Numbered from the stretch's first letter, positions 8,323 through 17,517 are shown. The stretch: 43,558 bases of DNA from Verrucomicrobiota bacterium (GCA_016871805.1 VHCG01000035.1:1-43558); one strand, 5' to 3'. Notes: generated by a model from the sequence alone, not told the origin. Translations and numbers: made by a program.

Positions 8323-9812
8323 ACCCCTTCCATACGAATCCGGAGCGACGGACCGGCATCAGGACCCGACGGTCGTTCCTCACCGATTGGGGCATGGGCA
8401 TGAGCGGCATGGTGCTTGGGTCGATGCTCGCCCGGGAATGTCGTCTCCAGGCCGCGGTGACGGGACCTGCCGGGATTCTGGATCGACTCCCGCAGTTCGC
8501 GCCACGTGCCCGCAGTGTGATCTGGCTGTTCATGCAGGGTGGCACCAGCCAGATGGAGAGCTTCGATCCGAAGCCCGAACTCAACCGCTACGAGGGAAAG
8601 ACCATCGCGGAGACGCCCTACAAGGGCAGCCTGGACTCGCCGTATCTGAAGAAGAACCTCCGGGAGCTGGTCGCCGGACTGCACAAGGTCCACCCGAAGA
8701 TCCTCCCGATGCAGGTGGGGCACCGACCCCGTGGACAGAGCGGCATCGAGGTCAGCGACTGGTGGCCGCATGTGGGCGACTGCATCGATGACATCGCGGT
8801 GGTGCGTTCGATGTGGACGACCGACAACAATCACGGGGCGCAGCTGCAGTTCCACACGGGTCGACACGTGCTCGAGGGTCAATTTCCGACGATCGGGTCG
8901 TGGGTCCACTACGGACTCGGCTCGTTGAACGAGAACCTCCCTCAGTTCGTGGTCATGGGCCGTCCGATCGCCGACTGTTGCGGTGGTACTGGAGCCCACG
9001 GATCGAACTACCTCGGTCCCGAACATCAGGGCGTGCAGCTCGCGATCGATCCCAAGCGGCCGCTGCCATATGCCGGGCCGGGCCCCGATGTCTTCAACGA
9101 GGAGCAGCGAGCTGAATTTGGGCTGATGGATCGGCTGAACCGCATTGCGGCATTGGAGTACCCGGAGGACGCAGCCTTGGCCGCCCGGATCAAATCCTAC
9201 GAGCTGGCGTTCCGGATGCAGATGGCGGTGCCGGAGGTTGTGGCGTTCCATGCGGAATCGGAACACACCCGTCGGCTCTACGGACTGGATCACGACGTGA
9301 CGAAGACGTTTGGCCAGCAGTGTCTGGCGGCGCGACGGCTGGTCGAGCGGGGTGTGCGCTTCGTCCAGATCTTCCACGGTGGCGATGGCGGTGCCGGGGA
9401 GTGGGATGCCCACGGGGGACTGCGTGCGGGGCACAGCCGGCTCTGCGCCCAGGTGGACCAGCCGATTGCGGGACTGCTGAAGGATCTGAAGCAACGAGGA
9501 CTGCTCGAGGAGACCCTCGTGGTGTGGGGCACCGAGTTCGGACGCACACCCGGAGCGCAGGGCAGTGACGGTCGGGATCATCATCCGTACGGATTCTCGG
9601 TCTGGTTGGCGGGTGGCGGCGTCCGAGGGGGCGTCGTCCACGGCGCCACGGATGAACTGGGGTTCCATGCGGTGGAGGACCGGCACTACGTCACCGACCT
9701 CCACGCCACGGTCCTCCATCAGCTCGGTCTCGATCCAAGGCGTCTGACGATTCCGGGACGGACCCGACTGGAGATCGACTACGGCGAACCCATCCATGGG
9801 ATCCTTGGCTGA
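8319..9812 (+). CDS. Tat-exported DUF1501 protein
   Basis: The product has 497 residues and starts at ATG 8319, overlapping the stop of the DUF1553 frame by four bases. The N-terminus has a twin-arginine export signal (TRRSFLTDWG, then a hydrophobic run MSGMVLGSMLA). The DUF1501 domain fills the rest: VIWLFMQGGTSQMESFDPKP near residue 70, RSMWTTDNNHGAQLQFHTG near 165, GGDGGAGEWDAHGG near 355, and VVWGTEFGRTPGAQGSDGRDHHP near 405. These Asp/His/Thr-rich blocks resemble the metal site of sulfatase/alkaline-phosphatase-like folds. DUF1501 with DUF1549/DUF1553 is one of the commonest exported pairs in PVC bacteria; its biochemical role is not settled. Folded export by Tat agrees with a metal cofactor loaded in the cytoplasm (inference). 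Confidence 0.88.
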   Translation: MNPFHTNPERRTGIRTRRSFLTDWGMGMSGMVLGSMLARECRLQAAVTGPAGILDRLPQFAPRARSVIWLFMQGGTSQMESFDPKPELNRYEGKTIAETPYKGSLDSPYLKKNLRELVAGLHKVHPKILPMQVGHRPRGQSGIEVSDWWPHVGDCIDDIAVVRSMWTTDNNHGAQLQFHTGRHVLEGQFPTIGSWVHYGLGSLNENLPQFVVMGRPIADCCGGTGAHGSNYLGPEHQGVQLAIDPKRPLPYAGPGPDVFNEEQRAEFGLMDRLNRIAALEYPEDAALAARIKSYELAFRMQMAVPEVVAFHAESEHTRRLYGLDHDVTKTFGQQCLAARRLVERGVRFVQIFHGGDGGAGEWDAHGGLRAGHSRLCAQVDQPIAGLLKDLKQRGLLEETLVVWGTEFGRTPGAQGSDGRDHHPYGFSVWLAGGGVRGGVVHGATDELGFHAVEDRHYVTDLHATVLHQLGLDPRRLTIPGRTRLEIDYGEPIHGILG

Positions 9813-9958
9813 GTCCCTGGGGCGAGGCCATGAGGTGCGGTTTCCAAACCGAAGCGTCATCCTGACACATGGAAAGGTTTCCGGGAGTGTTCCCAAGCCG
9901 ACACGCTTTCAGGACCTCTGAACCTCTGGGGCGTTGCCGCGTCTCGAACACTCTGTCC

Positions 9959-12196
9959 ATGAATCACAGACGACGCCCCAGCTTATGGATCCGCTCGCTG
10001 ACCTCCGGGTTGATCCTGGCATGGACCCTCCTCGGCGGATCTTTGGCTGCGGTGGCTTCAACCCCATGGCGCATCGTGGCCCGGTCGGACAACGACCTGG
10101 TTCGTGTTCTTCGGGAGAGCGGCGCGAAGGTTCGACGCTTCACCGAGGCGAGGTCGGCCGTCGAGACCGCCCCTGAGGGTTCAGGTGTTCTGATCCTAGC
10201 GGACGGGTATCCGCACGAGACCACGCGTGTGGACCCGGACGTGTTCGAAAGGGCTCGGTCGAGGAAGGTGCGGCTCTACGTGGAGTATCCGTCGATGGTG
10301 CCGGAGCTGACACTCGGAAGTCCGAGGACACTGGCGACGGGATATTGGGGCAACATCCTGGAGCGGACCGTTGTTGCCAGCGATGCGTTCGGGGAGTCCC
10401 TGCGCAAGGGACGGATCCTCATGATCCATGACTGCCACCATCTTCCGGTCGCTGTCGAGCATCCGCATCTCGCTCTGGCTCAGGTGGCGGGTTACGACAC
10501 CGCAGTCTATGGACTGCCGGCGACAGGGGTGCATCCGGTTCTGTTCGACGCACCGGGCGGAGGAATCCTTGTGGCGACCACCAAGCTCAGCCAGTTCGTC
10601 ACCGCCCGGTATGCGCCGTTGGACGCCTGGGATCCTGTGTGGCGAATGATTCTGGGGTGGGTGGATCCGGATGCCGACATTCCACCGCTGCGATGGACAC
10701 CGAGGGTCCGCCCGTCGTTTTCTCGCGAGGCCACGCTGCCGAGGAATGTCGAACGGGAGGCATTGCGTCGGGGTGCGGAGTGGTATCGTCGATCGGGGCT
10801 TTTGGTTCACCCGGAATGGCAGTCCCGTTATGACCGGGAGTCGAATCAAGGTCCTGCGACTCCCGATTGGCCGGATGGTCATCGGGCGGGTCCTGGGATG
10901 CCGAAGGGTTCCAAGGTGGGCGATGGCAGCCTTGGGTTGCTGGAAGGGTTCCGTTCGAAGATCTACTCTGATGGATCCCAGTCTGTGCTCTGGTGGCGTC
11001 GGGCCGACAACGCGGGGGAATCGGCGGGAGCGCTGGCCCTCGCAGGAAGGGTGTTGGGACGTCGTGATCTCACCCGGATCGGATCAAACCTGGGCGATTG
11101 GCTGGTCGGGAGTGGGCATCTCTATGGTGGAGACTTCGCAGACCCCAGGCATCCGGCGTTCGGATTGGCCGGTTGGAATGACGTGCCGCGCTACTACGGG
11201 GAGTCTCATGGGTATCATCAGCTGTGGGGTGACGACAACGCGCGGGCGTGGCTGGGACTGTTGAGGACTGCAGCGGCGCTTGGGACGGAGCGGTTCGATG
11301 AACGGTTGGCCCAGCAGCTCCTGGCACTGGCCCGATTGACGAGCCGCAAGGGTTTTATAGCCCCCTCGATCCAGCTGCCGTCGTTGGTCAGCGGCGGATG
11401 GGAGGGCCACTTCAATGGCTCACACGAGGATCTTTCACCGCACTTCCAGGCCTACGTTCAGGCCTGTCTCCTCTGGGGGGCCAATGCGACGGGATCCCCA
11501 GTGCTGCGAGACCGTGCAACCCGGGGCATTCGGAGACTGATGGAGGTCTATCCGCAGGGCTGGTCGGCGACGAATGACCAGTTCAACCAGGAACGGGCCC
11601 GGATGCTGTTGCCCCTGGCCTGGCTCGTTCGCGAGGAGGACACCCCGGAGCACCGGGAGTGGTTGCGACGCGTCGCGGTGGATCTGACCAGCGACATGGA
11701 TCCGTGTGGCGCGATCCTCACGAAGATCCGCCAGGGCCCGACGAGCAATGGGGCCTATGGCACGGCGGAGACGACACTCATCCAGGAGAATGGCGATCCG
11801 AACACCGACCTTCTCTACACGGCGAATTTCGCGCTGGTGGGATTGCATGAGGCCGCGGCGGCGACTGGGGAAGGGCTGTATTGCGACGCGGAGGATCGTC
11901 TCGCGCGGTTTCTCTGCCGGATCCAGATCCGGAGCGACGCCCAGCCGCAGCTTGATGGCGGATGGTTCCGGGGATTTGACTACCGACGCTGGGAGCACTG
12001 GGGCAGCGACGCCGATGTGGGGTGGAGCCTGTACTCGATGGAGACGGGTTGGATCTCGGGGGAAATCCTGTCGGTGCTGGCCCTGCGGCAGATGCAGACT
12101 TCGGTCTGGGATCTGACCAGAGGCACAGCTATTCCGCGTTATTTCAGGCTATGGCGTGAGAGGATGATTCCAGAAGATCTGACTGCGGGGTTCTGA
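9959..12196 (+). CDS. Large exported protein, putative six-hairpin glycosidase fold
   Basis: I chose ATG 9959 because MNHRRRPSLW plus a hydrophobic stretch to LAAVAS forms a signal peptide; the in-frame ATG at 9869 gives only a nonsense leader. The 745-residue protein has two parts. Residues about 30-240 look like a Rossmann-like or glutamine-amidotransferase-like domain (VLILADGYPHET, ILMIHDCHHLPV). Residues about 280-730 are rich in helices with an aromatic and acidic pattern (GDGSLGLLEGF, WWRRADNAGESAGALAL, YGESHGYHQLWGDDNARAWLGLL, GPTSNGAYGTAETTLIQENGDP). That pattern suggests an alpha/alpha toroid, as in six-hairpin glycosidases (inference from pattern). I do not recognise the family. 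It follows DUF1501 by 146 bases and may share its transcript. Confidence 0.65.
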   Translation: MNHRRRPSLWIRSLTSGLILAWTLLGGSLAAVASTPWRIVARSDNDLVRVLRESGAKVRRFTEARSAVETAPEGSGVLILADGYPHETTRVDPDVFERARSRKVRLYVEYPSMVPELTLGSPRTLATGYWGNILERTVVASDAFGESLRKGRILMIHDCHHLPVAVEHPHLALAQVAGYDTAVYGLPATGVHPVLFDAPGGGILVATTKLSQFVTARYAPLDAWDPVWRMILGWVDPDADIPPLRWTPRVRPSFSREATLPRNVEREALRRGAEWYRRSGLLVHPEWQSRYDRESNQGPATPDWPDGHRAGPGMPKGSKVGDGSLGLLEGFRSKIYSDGSQSVLWWRRADNAGESAGALALAGRVLGRRDLTRIGSNLGDWLVGSGHLYGGDFADPRHPAFGLAGWNDVPRYYGESHGYHQLWGDDNARAWLGLLRTAAALGTERFDERLAQQLLALARLTSRKGFIAPSIQLPSLVSGGWEGHFNGSHEDLSPHFQAYVQACLLWGANATGSPVLRDRATRGIRRLMEVYPQGWSATNDQFNQERARMLLPLAWLVREEDTPEHREWLRRVAVDLTSDMDPCGAILTKIRQGPTSNGAYGTAETTLIQENGDPNTDLLYTANFALVGLHEAAAATGEGLYCDAEDRLARFLCRIQIRSDAQPQLDGGWFRGFDYRRWEHWGSDADVGWSLYSMETGWISGEILSVLALRQMQTSVWDLTRGTAIPRYFRLWRERMIPEDLTAGF

Positions 12197-12415
12197 GTCT
12201 TTCCGAGGCCAGGGACGAGGCCCCGCTCATTCGGATCTCGCTCAGCCGTGTGTCCGTGCACCGATCAAGGCGATGCCAGTTGTGGTTTTGTGCCTTGGGA
12301 ATGACCCAACCCTGTTTCATCTCCGCTCAATCGGATACCCGGACTTGAACGTCCGGCAGCCCAGCGCCGATTCCAATACGCCTCGGATGGTCCCTGCGAG
12401 GGGTCGTGGATATCG

Positions 12416-12482
12416 CGCGGGGTCAGATACCGCGCGGGGTCAGGTCATTTATCACCGACCAATGGGGTCAGGTCATTTGTCG
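12416..12482 (+). repeat. REP-like GGGGTCAGGTCATTT units
   Basis: Three related units lie close together: GCGCGGGGTCAGATA at 12416, GCGCGGGGTCAGGTCATTT at 12432, and GGGGTCAGGTCATTTGTCGG from 12463. The core GGGGTCAGGTCAT is one base different from the reverse complement of the ATGACCTGGCCCC units in the gspJ-gspK gap. Repeats of this type usually accompany RAYT transposases, and a RAYT remnant lies 240 bases downstream. Confidence 0.7.
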
Positions 12483-12716
12483 GTCTTCAGTCGTTTGCGA
12501 GCCTTGGAGTCAGCTCCTTAGTCTCGGTACACAGCTTGGAGCTCTCTCAGAGGCGTCATATCCGCAGTCGTAACCGGGGACACCCGATCGACTTCAGAAT
12601 TCTTTTGAGGCCCGAGCATCATGAAACGACACAAGCCCACCCAGATCGCCCGTGGTGGGGCAATCGCAGGCGCGGTTTCCTGATTCAGGAACGGCCAGTC
12701 CCTGGCCAAGTTCAGT

Positions 12717-12930
12717 TCACCCAGCCACCCGGACCCGCAGGTCGCGCAGACAACTCAGGGCCAAGCCCGACACCCCTCGTACAGGTCGGGCGCCGGAGGT
12801 CCGTCGCGCGCCGAACCAGTCCCGGTGTCGATTGAACACCGAATCCACATACTCCCGGCTCCCCAGCACCGCCCCATCCACCATGTAGCGGATCCTCAGC
12901 CTCAGATACTCCGTCCGCGGCAAACACGCC
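12717..12930 (-). pseudogene. RAYT (REP-associated tyrosine transposase) 3' remnant
   Basis: On the minus strand the last 70 codons before the TGA at 12717 read RTEYLRLRIRYMVDGAVLGS, REYVDSVFNRHRDWFGARR, TSGARPVRG and LSCLRDLRVRV. This matches the C-terminal tail common in RAYT proteins (a sudden DGAVLGS, then FV..VF, RR.GARP.RG, LRDLRV). The catalytic HUH and Tyr domain that should precede it is absent. Upstream codons in this frame read through the tRNA-derived segment and are not protein-like. The element is therefore a dead 3' stub. Family assignment rests on my recall of the tail motif. Confidence 0.6.
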
Positions 12931-13023
12931 TGCCCGCTCGCGCCGTTCAATCTTGCATTTCGTGCTGTATTCACGCAGGCGCCGTCGCGATTCGAGCGAC
13001 ATTGCCAGGGGAGCTTTCTTGGA

Positions 13024-13046
13024 TTCGAGTCCCTCCACCGGCACCA
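13024..13046 (+). other. Isolated tRNA 3' end, possible attachment-site remnant
   Basis: The 23 bases from 13024 read as a perfect tRNA 3' terminus: T-loop TTCGAGT, T-stem 3' strand CCCTC, acceptor 3' strand CACCGGC, discriminator A and encoded CCA. The bases just before (CTTGGA) cannot pair with CCCTC. No matching acceptor 5' strand (GCCGGTG) occurs within 100 bases upstream. The acceptor would suit a tRNA-Leu (inference). Integrases commonly use tRNA 3' ends as attachment cores, so this may be the far att site of a lost element. Confidence 0.45.
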
Positions 13047-13195
13047 AGGAGTTGGTAGTCGCTGCAGACAAATTGGTTTCTCGTCGGCGTGACCCGTCCG
13101 CCACGTGTTCCAAAAAAGCTCCCTCGGCTCTGGCACCCCTACTTTTGCCGCCAGTTTTGCCGATCCTTCAGCCTCCTGTCAGTTGCTTCTGGGAA

Positions 13196-14509
13196 TCACG
13201 CCTTGGACTTACGGCCCTGCCAAGCGGCCAACTTCTCGCCGGCCCAGACCTCCGGAATCGCCTGACGGCGTCTAACGACCGAGGCCTTCCGTCCGTTCAC
13301 CAGAATCTCCGGCGGGAGGCTGCGGGAATTGTAGTTGGATCCCATCACCGACCCGTAGGCACCCGCGCTCAACAGGACGAGACAGTCACCTTCGCCCACC
13401 TTCGGGAGGGGACGATCCTTGGCGAAATAGTCGCCGGACTCACAGATGGGGCCGACCACATCCGAAGGGACGGTCTTCCCACCACGACGACCCAGCGGGA
13501 CGATCTCGTGATAGCTGTCGTAGAAGGCGGGACGGATCAGATCGTTCATCGCCGCGTCGACGATCACGAAGTTCTTCTTCCCGGTCTTCTTGATGTACTC
13601 CACCCGGGTGACGAGGGCGCCGGCGTTGCCCGTCAGGAACCGTCCGGGTTCGAGAAGGATCCGCAGCCCAAGGGACTTGAGCTTGGGCACGAGCGTCTCC
13701 GCATAGGTGGAGGGCGTCAGGATGCGTCGACCCGTCGGAGTCTTCCACCAGCCCTCCGACCCGCTGGCCAGGGCGTCCTTGTAGACGATCCCAATCCCAC
13801 CTCCGATGCTGAAGAAGTCGAATCCGTACTTGCCGTTCAACCGCGCCACCAGCGGCGCGACCTTGTCGACCGAGAATGCGAACGGCTTCACCTCGGTCAG
13901 CTGTGAACCGATGTGCATCTGCAGTCCCCGGAGGCGGAGGTTGGGGAGTCGGGATGCCCGGGCGTAGACGCCCTCGATCTCCTCGAAGGCGATGCCGAAC
14001 TTATTTTCATAGGTGCCGGTCGTGATCTTGGCATGGGTGCCAGCGTCCACGTTCGGGTTCACCCGGACCGCGATGGGGGCGATCTTGCGCCGCTTCACGG
14101 CGACGCGGCTGATCCGTCCCAGCTCCGCCTCGGATTCCACGTTGAAGCTGTAGATGCTCTGGTCGAGTGCGAACGCGATTTCCTCCTCGGTCTTGCCCAC
14201 ACCGGCGAAGACACATTTCCGTGGGTCGCCTCCGGCGGCGATCACCCGCCGGATTTCACCCGCGCTCACCGTGTCGAACCCGCTGCCGAGATCCGCGAGC
14301 GTGCGGATCACGGCGAGATTCGAGTTCGACTTCATCGCGAAGCAGATCAGGTGGTCCAGCGGGGCCAACGCCTGGTCGAGTTTGGTGAAGTGATCCGACA
14401 GCGTGGCCTGGGAATACACGTACAGCGGAGTGCCGTGTTTCTTGACGAGGTCGGCCAGGATCACGTCCTCGCACTGCAGCTGGTCTTTGACGTATCGGAA
14501 CGAATGCAC
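13196..14509 (-). CDS. lysA: Diaminopimelate decarboxylase
   Basis: LysA removes CO2 from meso-diaminopimelate to give L-lysine, the last step of lysine synthesis, in the cytoplasm with PLP. The 437-residue length is normal. The N-terminal TIM-barrel domain holds the PLP lysine, Lys60, in CFAMKSNSN. MHIGSQL near residue 200, the phosphate loop GGGIGI near 238 and EPGRFLTGNAG near 290 follow. The C-terminal beta-domain supplies CESGDYFAKDR, whose Cys and Glu complete the neighbouring subunit's site, and AGAYGSVMGSNYNSR. The start at ATG 14509 agrees with the usual N-terminus. It lies 63 bases downstream of a gene of unknown function on the same strand, and both may share a transcript beginning at larA. 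Confidence 0.97.
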   Translation of the reverse strand: MHSFRYVKDQLQCEDVILADLVKKHGTPLYVYSQATLSDHFTKLDQALAPLDHLICFAMKSNSNLAVIRTLADLGSGFDTVSAGEIRRVIAAGGDPRKCVFAGVGKTEEEIAFALDQSIYSFNVESEAELGRISRVAVKRRKIAPIAVRVNPNVDAGTHAKITTGTYENKFGIAFEEIEGVYARASRLPNLRLRGLQMHIGSQLTEVKPFAFSVDKVAPLVARLNGKYGFDFFSIGGGIGIVYKDALASGSEGWWKTPTGRRILTPSTYAETLVPKLKSLGLRILLEPGRFLTGNAGALVTRVEYIKKTGKKNFVIVDAAMNDLIRPAFYDSYHEIVPLGRRGGKTVPSDVVGPICESGDYFAKDRPLPKVGEGDCLVLLSAGAYGSVMGSNYNSRSLPPEILVNGRKASVVRRRQAIPEVWAGEKLAAWQGRKSKA

Positions 14510-14572
14510 GGGCGGAACCTATGCCAGATCGGGGACGCGGGGGAAGGGGGTCGCGGTGATCCAAGCCGGACC

Positions 14573-15220
14573 TTAGGTACTCGACTGCCCGTTCCGCAGG
14601 GACTCCATCTTGTCGAGTACCTGGAGATAGGACAAGAGCCAGGCGAGTTCCGGGTGTGTCGGGGCGTGTTCGGTCAAGGATCTGAGAAGCTCCTCCTTCC
14701 CCCAACCCGCCTCCTGGAGCGCCTGGGGTATCGCGATCCCGGCGACGATGCGGGAATGGATCCGACGCAGGCTTTTGAGCTCGTCGACCCGGCGGATGGG
14801 TCGGCGTGCTCCCTCCGCTGGAGTCGGAGTCGGGGCAATCGCCAACTCAGAATCCCTTCGCTCTGGCAGAGGTCTAAGCAGTGGCAGGAGCGGTTGGAGC
14901 AGGCGCCCGAGGCGGGACGGGGAAAGCCGGATCCGGAACGTTCCCCGACGGAGGCTGCGCTCCACCAGAGCGTGGTTTTCAAGATCGTCGATCGCCCGTC
15001 GGAGATCGGCATCGCAGCGGGCTTCGGACAAGGCCTGAGCTGTCTCAAGGTCGATCCGAAAGAAGTCCCGTTCCACCCACCACATGCACCGGGCCGGCAC
15101 CCAGGCGTGGGGATAGAGGCAACGCCAGAAGACCCGATGCTCGAACTCTTCCGGTCGACAATCGTACACGGCCGCGTAGGCCTCGCGGAGCGTATCGAAT
15201 TGGGGCGTGTCCGTCGTCAT
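14573..15220 (-). CDS. Conserved protein of unknown function
   Basis: The 215-residue product has no signal peptide or membrane segment and is probably cytoplasmic. The first 115 residues are rich in aromatic residues and Arg (EEFEHRVFWRCLYPHAWVPA, CMWWVERDFFRIDLE). They end in a short basic region, LVERSLRRGTFRIRLSPSRL, which could be a winged-helix-like tail. A Pro-rich linker (APTPTPAEGARRP) leads to a helical C-terminus. I do not recognise the family. It sits between larA and lysA on the minus strand, 58 bases from larA, so co-transcription is likely. Confidence 0.75.
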   Translation of the reverse strand: MTTDTPQFDTLREAYAAVYDCRPEEFEHRVFWRCLYPHAWVPARCMWWVERDFFRIDLETAQALSEARCDADLRRAIDDLENHALVERSLRRGTFRIRLSPSRLGRLLQPLLPLLRPLPERRDSELAIAPTPTPAEGARRPIRRVDELKSLRRIHSRIVAGIAIPQALQEAGWGKEELLRSLTEHAPTHPELAWLLSYLQVLDKMESLRNGQSST

Positions 15221-15278
15221 GGACCTGGTTCAACCTCCGACGCCGGGGCTTTGGATGTCAAACGGCGGTCCATGGTCC

Positions 15279-16541
15279 CTAGGCCCTCAGTTTGTACAGC
15301 TGCTCCCCTGCCTTGGGCACGTGCAGGACGCCTTCGGCCTCGCGGTTCATGAAGTCCTCCACCCGGATGCTGCGCCAGTCGCGATAGCCCAGGTTGATCT
15401 CCTTGCAGACCTGTTCCGGAATCCCCGTCGCCAGGGTCACCAGCGCCCTGGGAGTTTCGATTCCGTTCACGTAGGTGCCACCGCCGAAGACGTGGGTGCA
15501 ATGGGCCAATGTCCCCCAGGGCAGGTCCTTGAAGTGGTCCCACTGCTTCAGGAAGTAGTCCCGACAGTGGTAGCCGACCTGTCGGATGAACTTCCCGTGG
15601 ACCACGCTCACCTCATGGAGATGCGGTGCATAGATGATCAATTCACCGCCCGCAGCCAACACCGGTTCCAGCTTGTACATGGCCTTCGCTCCCACCCAGA
15701 GCTCGTCGTACATCGTCGAGGCGCACGACAGGATGGTGTGGTACGGGCGGTCCTTCCAGACGATGTGATGCCGGGCCGAGACCTCCGAGGCGGCTGCCCA
15801 GGCGGATTCCGGGGTGCCTGCGAACACCGCGACCGCACCCTCACCCTTGGCGACGAGTGCGAAGCACTTCTTGGGTATCGGCACCATGGCCCCCGCGCGG
15901 TCCACCACAGCCCGAACCGGGGTGTTGGGGTTGCCGATGATCCCCATGTTCGTCACCACCGCGCCCAGCCAGTGGAAGAAGTTCAGGATGTCGGGTCCGC
16001 TCACCCCGGGAAACAGGTACTTGTTGCCGCCACTCATCCCGACCACTTCATGGGGAAATACCGGACCCACGATGATCAGCTCGTCGTAGTCGAACACCCG
16101 GGCGTTGATGCTCACCGGGACATCCATCGCGAAGAGCCCACAGGAAAGCCGGTGGATCTCGTCGGCCGGAATCGACCCCAGGGAGCGGAGGGCGGCCGGG
16201 TTGTCCCACTCGTGATTGAAGAAGCGAACGCCCTGATAACGACCGCGGCGGTCCTCCAGGGTGATTGCGAGGCGACGACAGATGGCCTCCTCCGACATCG
16301 GTGGATGGGTCCCAAGGGCGATCAGGATGTCGAAGTGGCCACAGACCCCGCCGAGCTCGTCGTGGAGTGCCTTGAACATCATCCCGATGGGCGCTGTACG
16401 GGTGCTATCGGGGATGATGAGCAGCACCCGCTTTCCCTGGTACGAGGCAGCGGGACAGGCCTCGGCGACGAGGGAGCGGACCTGATCGGGACGGACAAGG
16501 GCCCCGTCCGGGGCAACACAGGCATGAGGAGACGAGGTCAT
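15279..16541 (-). CDS. larA: LarA-family nickel-dependent 2-hydroxyacid racemase
   Basis: LarA proteins interconvert D- and L-lactate, or related 2-hydroxy acids, using a nickel-pincer nucleotide cofactor bound to a lysine. The 420-residue length fits. The start is placed at ATG 16541 (MTSSPHACV); upstream codons in frame look non-coding. LIIPDSTRTAP near residue 45 is the substrate-binding N-domain signature. GTHPPMSEE near 80 holds the catalytic His region. GMSGGNKYLFPGVSGPD near 160 holds the lysine that carries the cofactor. Paralogues act on other hydroxy acids, so lactate is only the default substrate. No larB, larC or larE is in the window. The gene diverges from glpF with 215 bases between starts. 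Confidence 0.88.
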   Translation of the reverse strand: MTSSPHACVAPDGALVRPDQVRSLVAEACPAASYQGKRVLLIIPDSTRTAPIGMMFKALHDELGGVCGHFDILIALGTHPPMSEEAICRRLAITLEDRRGRYQGVRFFNHEWDNPAALRSLGSIPADEIHRLSCGLFAMDVPVSINARVFDYDELIIVGPVFPHEVVGMSGGNKYLFPGVSGPDILNFFHWLGAVVTNMGIIGNPNTPVRAVVDRAGAMVPIPKKCFALVAKGEGAVAVFAGTPESAWAAASEVSARHHIVWKDRPYHTILSCASTMYDELWVGAKAMYKLEPVLAAGGELIIYAPHLHEVSVVHGKFIRQVGYHCRDYFLKQWDHFKDLPWGTLAHCTHVFGGGTYVNGIETPRALVTLATGIPEQVCKEINLGYRDWRSIRVEDFMNREAEGVLHVPKAGEQLYKLRA

Positions 16542-16756
16542 CGTGATGGCTCCATGGAACCGCTTTCCCGGCCGACCAGCCAGTGGAAGAAAAGGGTTTG
16601 CCCGTGACACGTTGGGAAACGGAGTGCCCAGCAAGGAACGACCACCTGGTCCGAGGAATTTGGCTTCAGACCCGCCTCTGGACATCCCACACTCACATTG
16701 CACCCCAAGACTTCCGGAGCCGGTTGCGCACCGTCGCGGCCATCCGGGCCACTGCC

Positions 16757-17491
16757 ATGTCACCCTACCTCGCTGAATTCGTCGGCACCGCACTCCTGGT
16801 CCTTCTGGGTGACGGTGTCGTCGCCACTGTCGTGCTCCACCGTTCGAAGGGGAACGGAGGTGGCTGGATCGTCATCACCCTGGGCTGGGGCCTTGCGGTC
16901 GCGATGGCCGTCTACTGCGTTGGCCGCTTCAGCGGCGGGCATCTGAACCCCGCCGTCACGCTCGGGCTGGCAGCGATCGGCAACATAGACTTCGCGTGGA
17001 CCAAGGTCGCGGGCTACATCCTGGCCCAGATGGCCGGTGCCATCACGGGTGCGATCCTGGTCTGGCTTTCGTACCTGCCCCATTGGAGAGAGACCGCCGA
17101 CCCTGCGGTGAAGCTGGGTGTCTTCTGCACCGCACCCGCCATACGGAGTCCCTTCGCCAATCTTATGTGCGAGGCGATCGGGACCGCGGTCCTGCTCCTC
17201 GGAGCCATCGCCGTTCCAGCCGCCCACAATCTGAAGGGTCCCGGATGGAGCGAGGGGTTTGGTCCGCTCCTCGTCGGACTCCTCGTCGTCTCCATCGGAG
17301 TCTCGCTCGGGGGTCCCACCGGCTATGCCATCAATCCCGCACGGGATCTCGGTCCCCGGATTGCCCACGCTCTGCTGCCCATCTCCGGCAAGGGGTCCTC
17401 GGACTGGTCCTACGCGTGGATCCCGGTGGTCGGACCCGTGCTCGGTGGGCTCGCTGGAGCCTTCCTGTATCGTCTGCTGTTCGGACTCTGA
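16757..17491 (+). CDS. glpF: Glycerol uptake facilitator (aquaglyceroporin)
   Basis: This is an inner-membrane MIP channel for passive glycerol entry, 244 residues, with six membrane helices and two half-helices. The start at ATG 16757 ([18 protein letters not shown]) is the normal family N-terminus. The two pore motifs are [11 protein letters not shown] (NPA 64-66) and [13 protein letters not shown] (NPARD 193-197). The Asp after the second NPAR is the hallmark of glycerol facilitators rather than strict water channels. The kinase gene begins 26 bases downstream and the dehydrogenase gene overlaps the kinase gene, making a glpFKD operon. Confidence 0.96.
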   Translation: MSPYLAEFVGTALLVLLGDGVVATVVLHRSKGNGGGWIVITLGWGLAVAMAVYCVGRFSGGHLNPAVTLGLAAIGNIDFAWTKVAGYILAQMAGAITGAILVWLSYLPHWRETADPAVKLGVFCTAPAIRSPFANLMCEAIGTAVLLLGAIAVPAAHNLKGPGWSEGFGPLLVGLLVVSIGVSLGGPTGYAINPARDLGPRIAHALLPISGKGSSDWSYAWIPVVGPVLGGLAGAFLYRLLFGL

Positions 17492-17517
17492 TTCTCCCAA
17501 TCCTCACCCGCTTCCTC

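Larger units (their letters stand above)
12197..13195. other. Gene-poor 1-kb scar between convergent genes
   Basis: No intact gene lies in this stretch between two convergent units. It holds three REP-like units (12416-12482), the 3' remnant of a RAYT transposase on the minus strand (12717-12930) and a lone tRNA 3' end (13024-13046). The other minus-strand open frames here are fragments whose tRNA-derived part reads WRDSNPR, a familiar spurious product. Bases 12197-12400 show nothing further. Confidence 0.6.

Noticed and set aside
8295..9896. 533-codon minus-strand frame opposite the DUF1501 gene
   Set aside because: The plus strand has a Tat signal and DUF1501 motifs in full; the minus product is low in hydrophobic residues and unlike any protein I know.
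13024..13100. Circularly permuted tRNA: GTTGGTAGTCGC after the CCA resembles a tRNA-Leu D-arm
   Set aside because: No acceptor 5' strand (GCCGGTG) and no anticodon arm can be built from the following bases, so the likeness is probably chance.
12712..13136. Two overlapping minus-strand proteins of about 135 residues
   Set aside because: Their N-terminal halves are translations of the tRNA-like segment (the WRDSNPR artefact). Only the last 70 codons of one frame match a RAYT tail.
13913..16607. Long plus-strand open frames (about 13913-15352 and 15207-16607)
   Set aside because: They lie opposite lysA, the unknown gene and larA, all of which have clear family motifs. The plus-strand products are rich in His, Gly and Arg without any domain, as expected of shadows in high-GC DNA.
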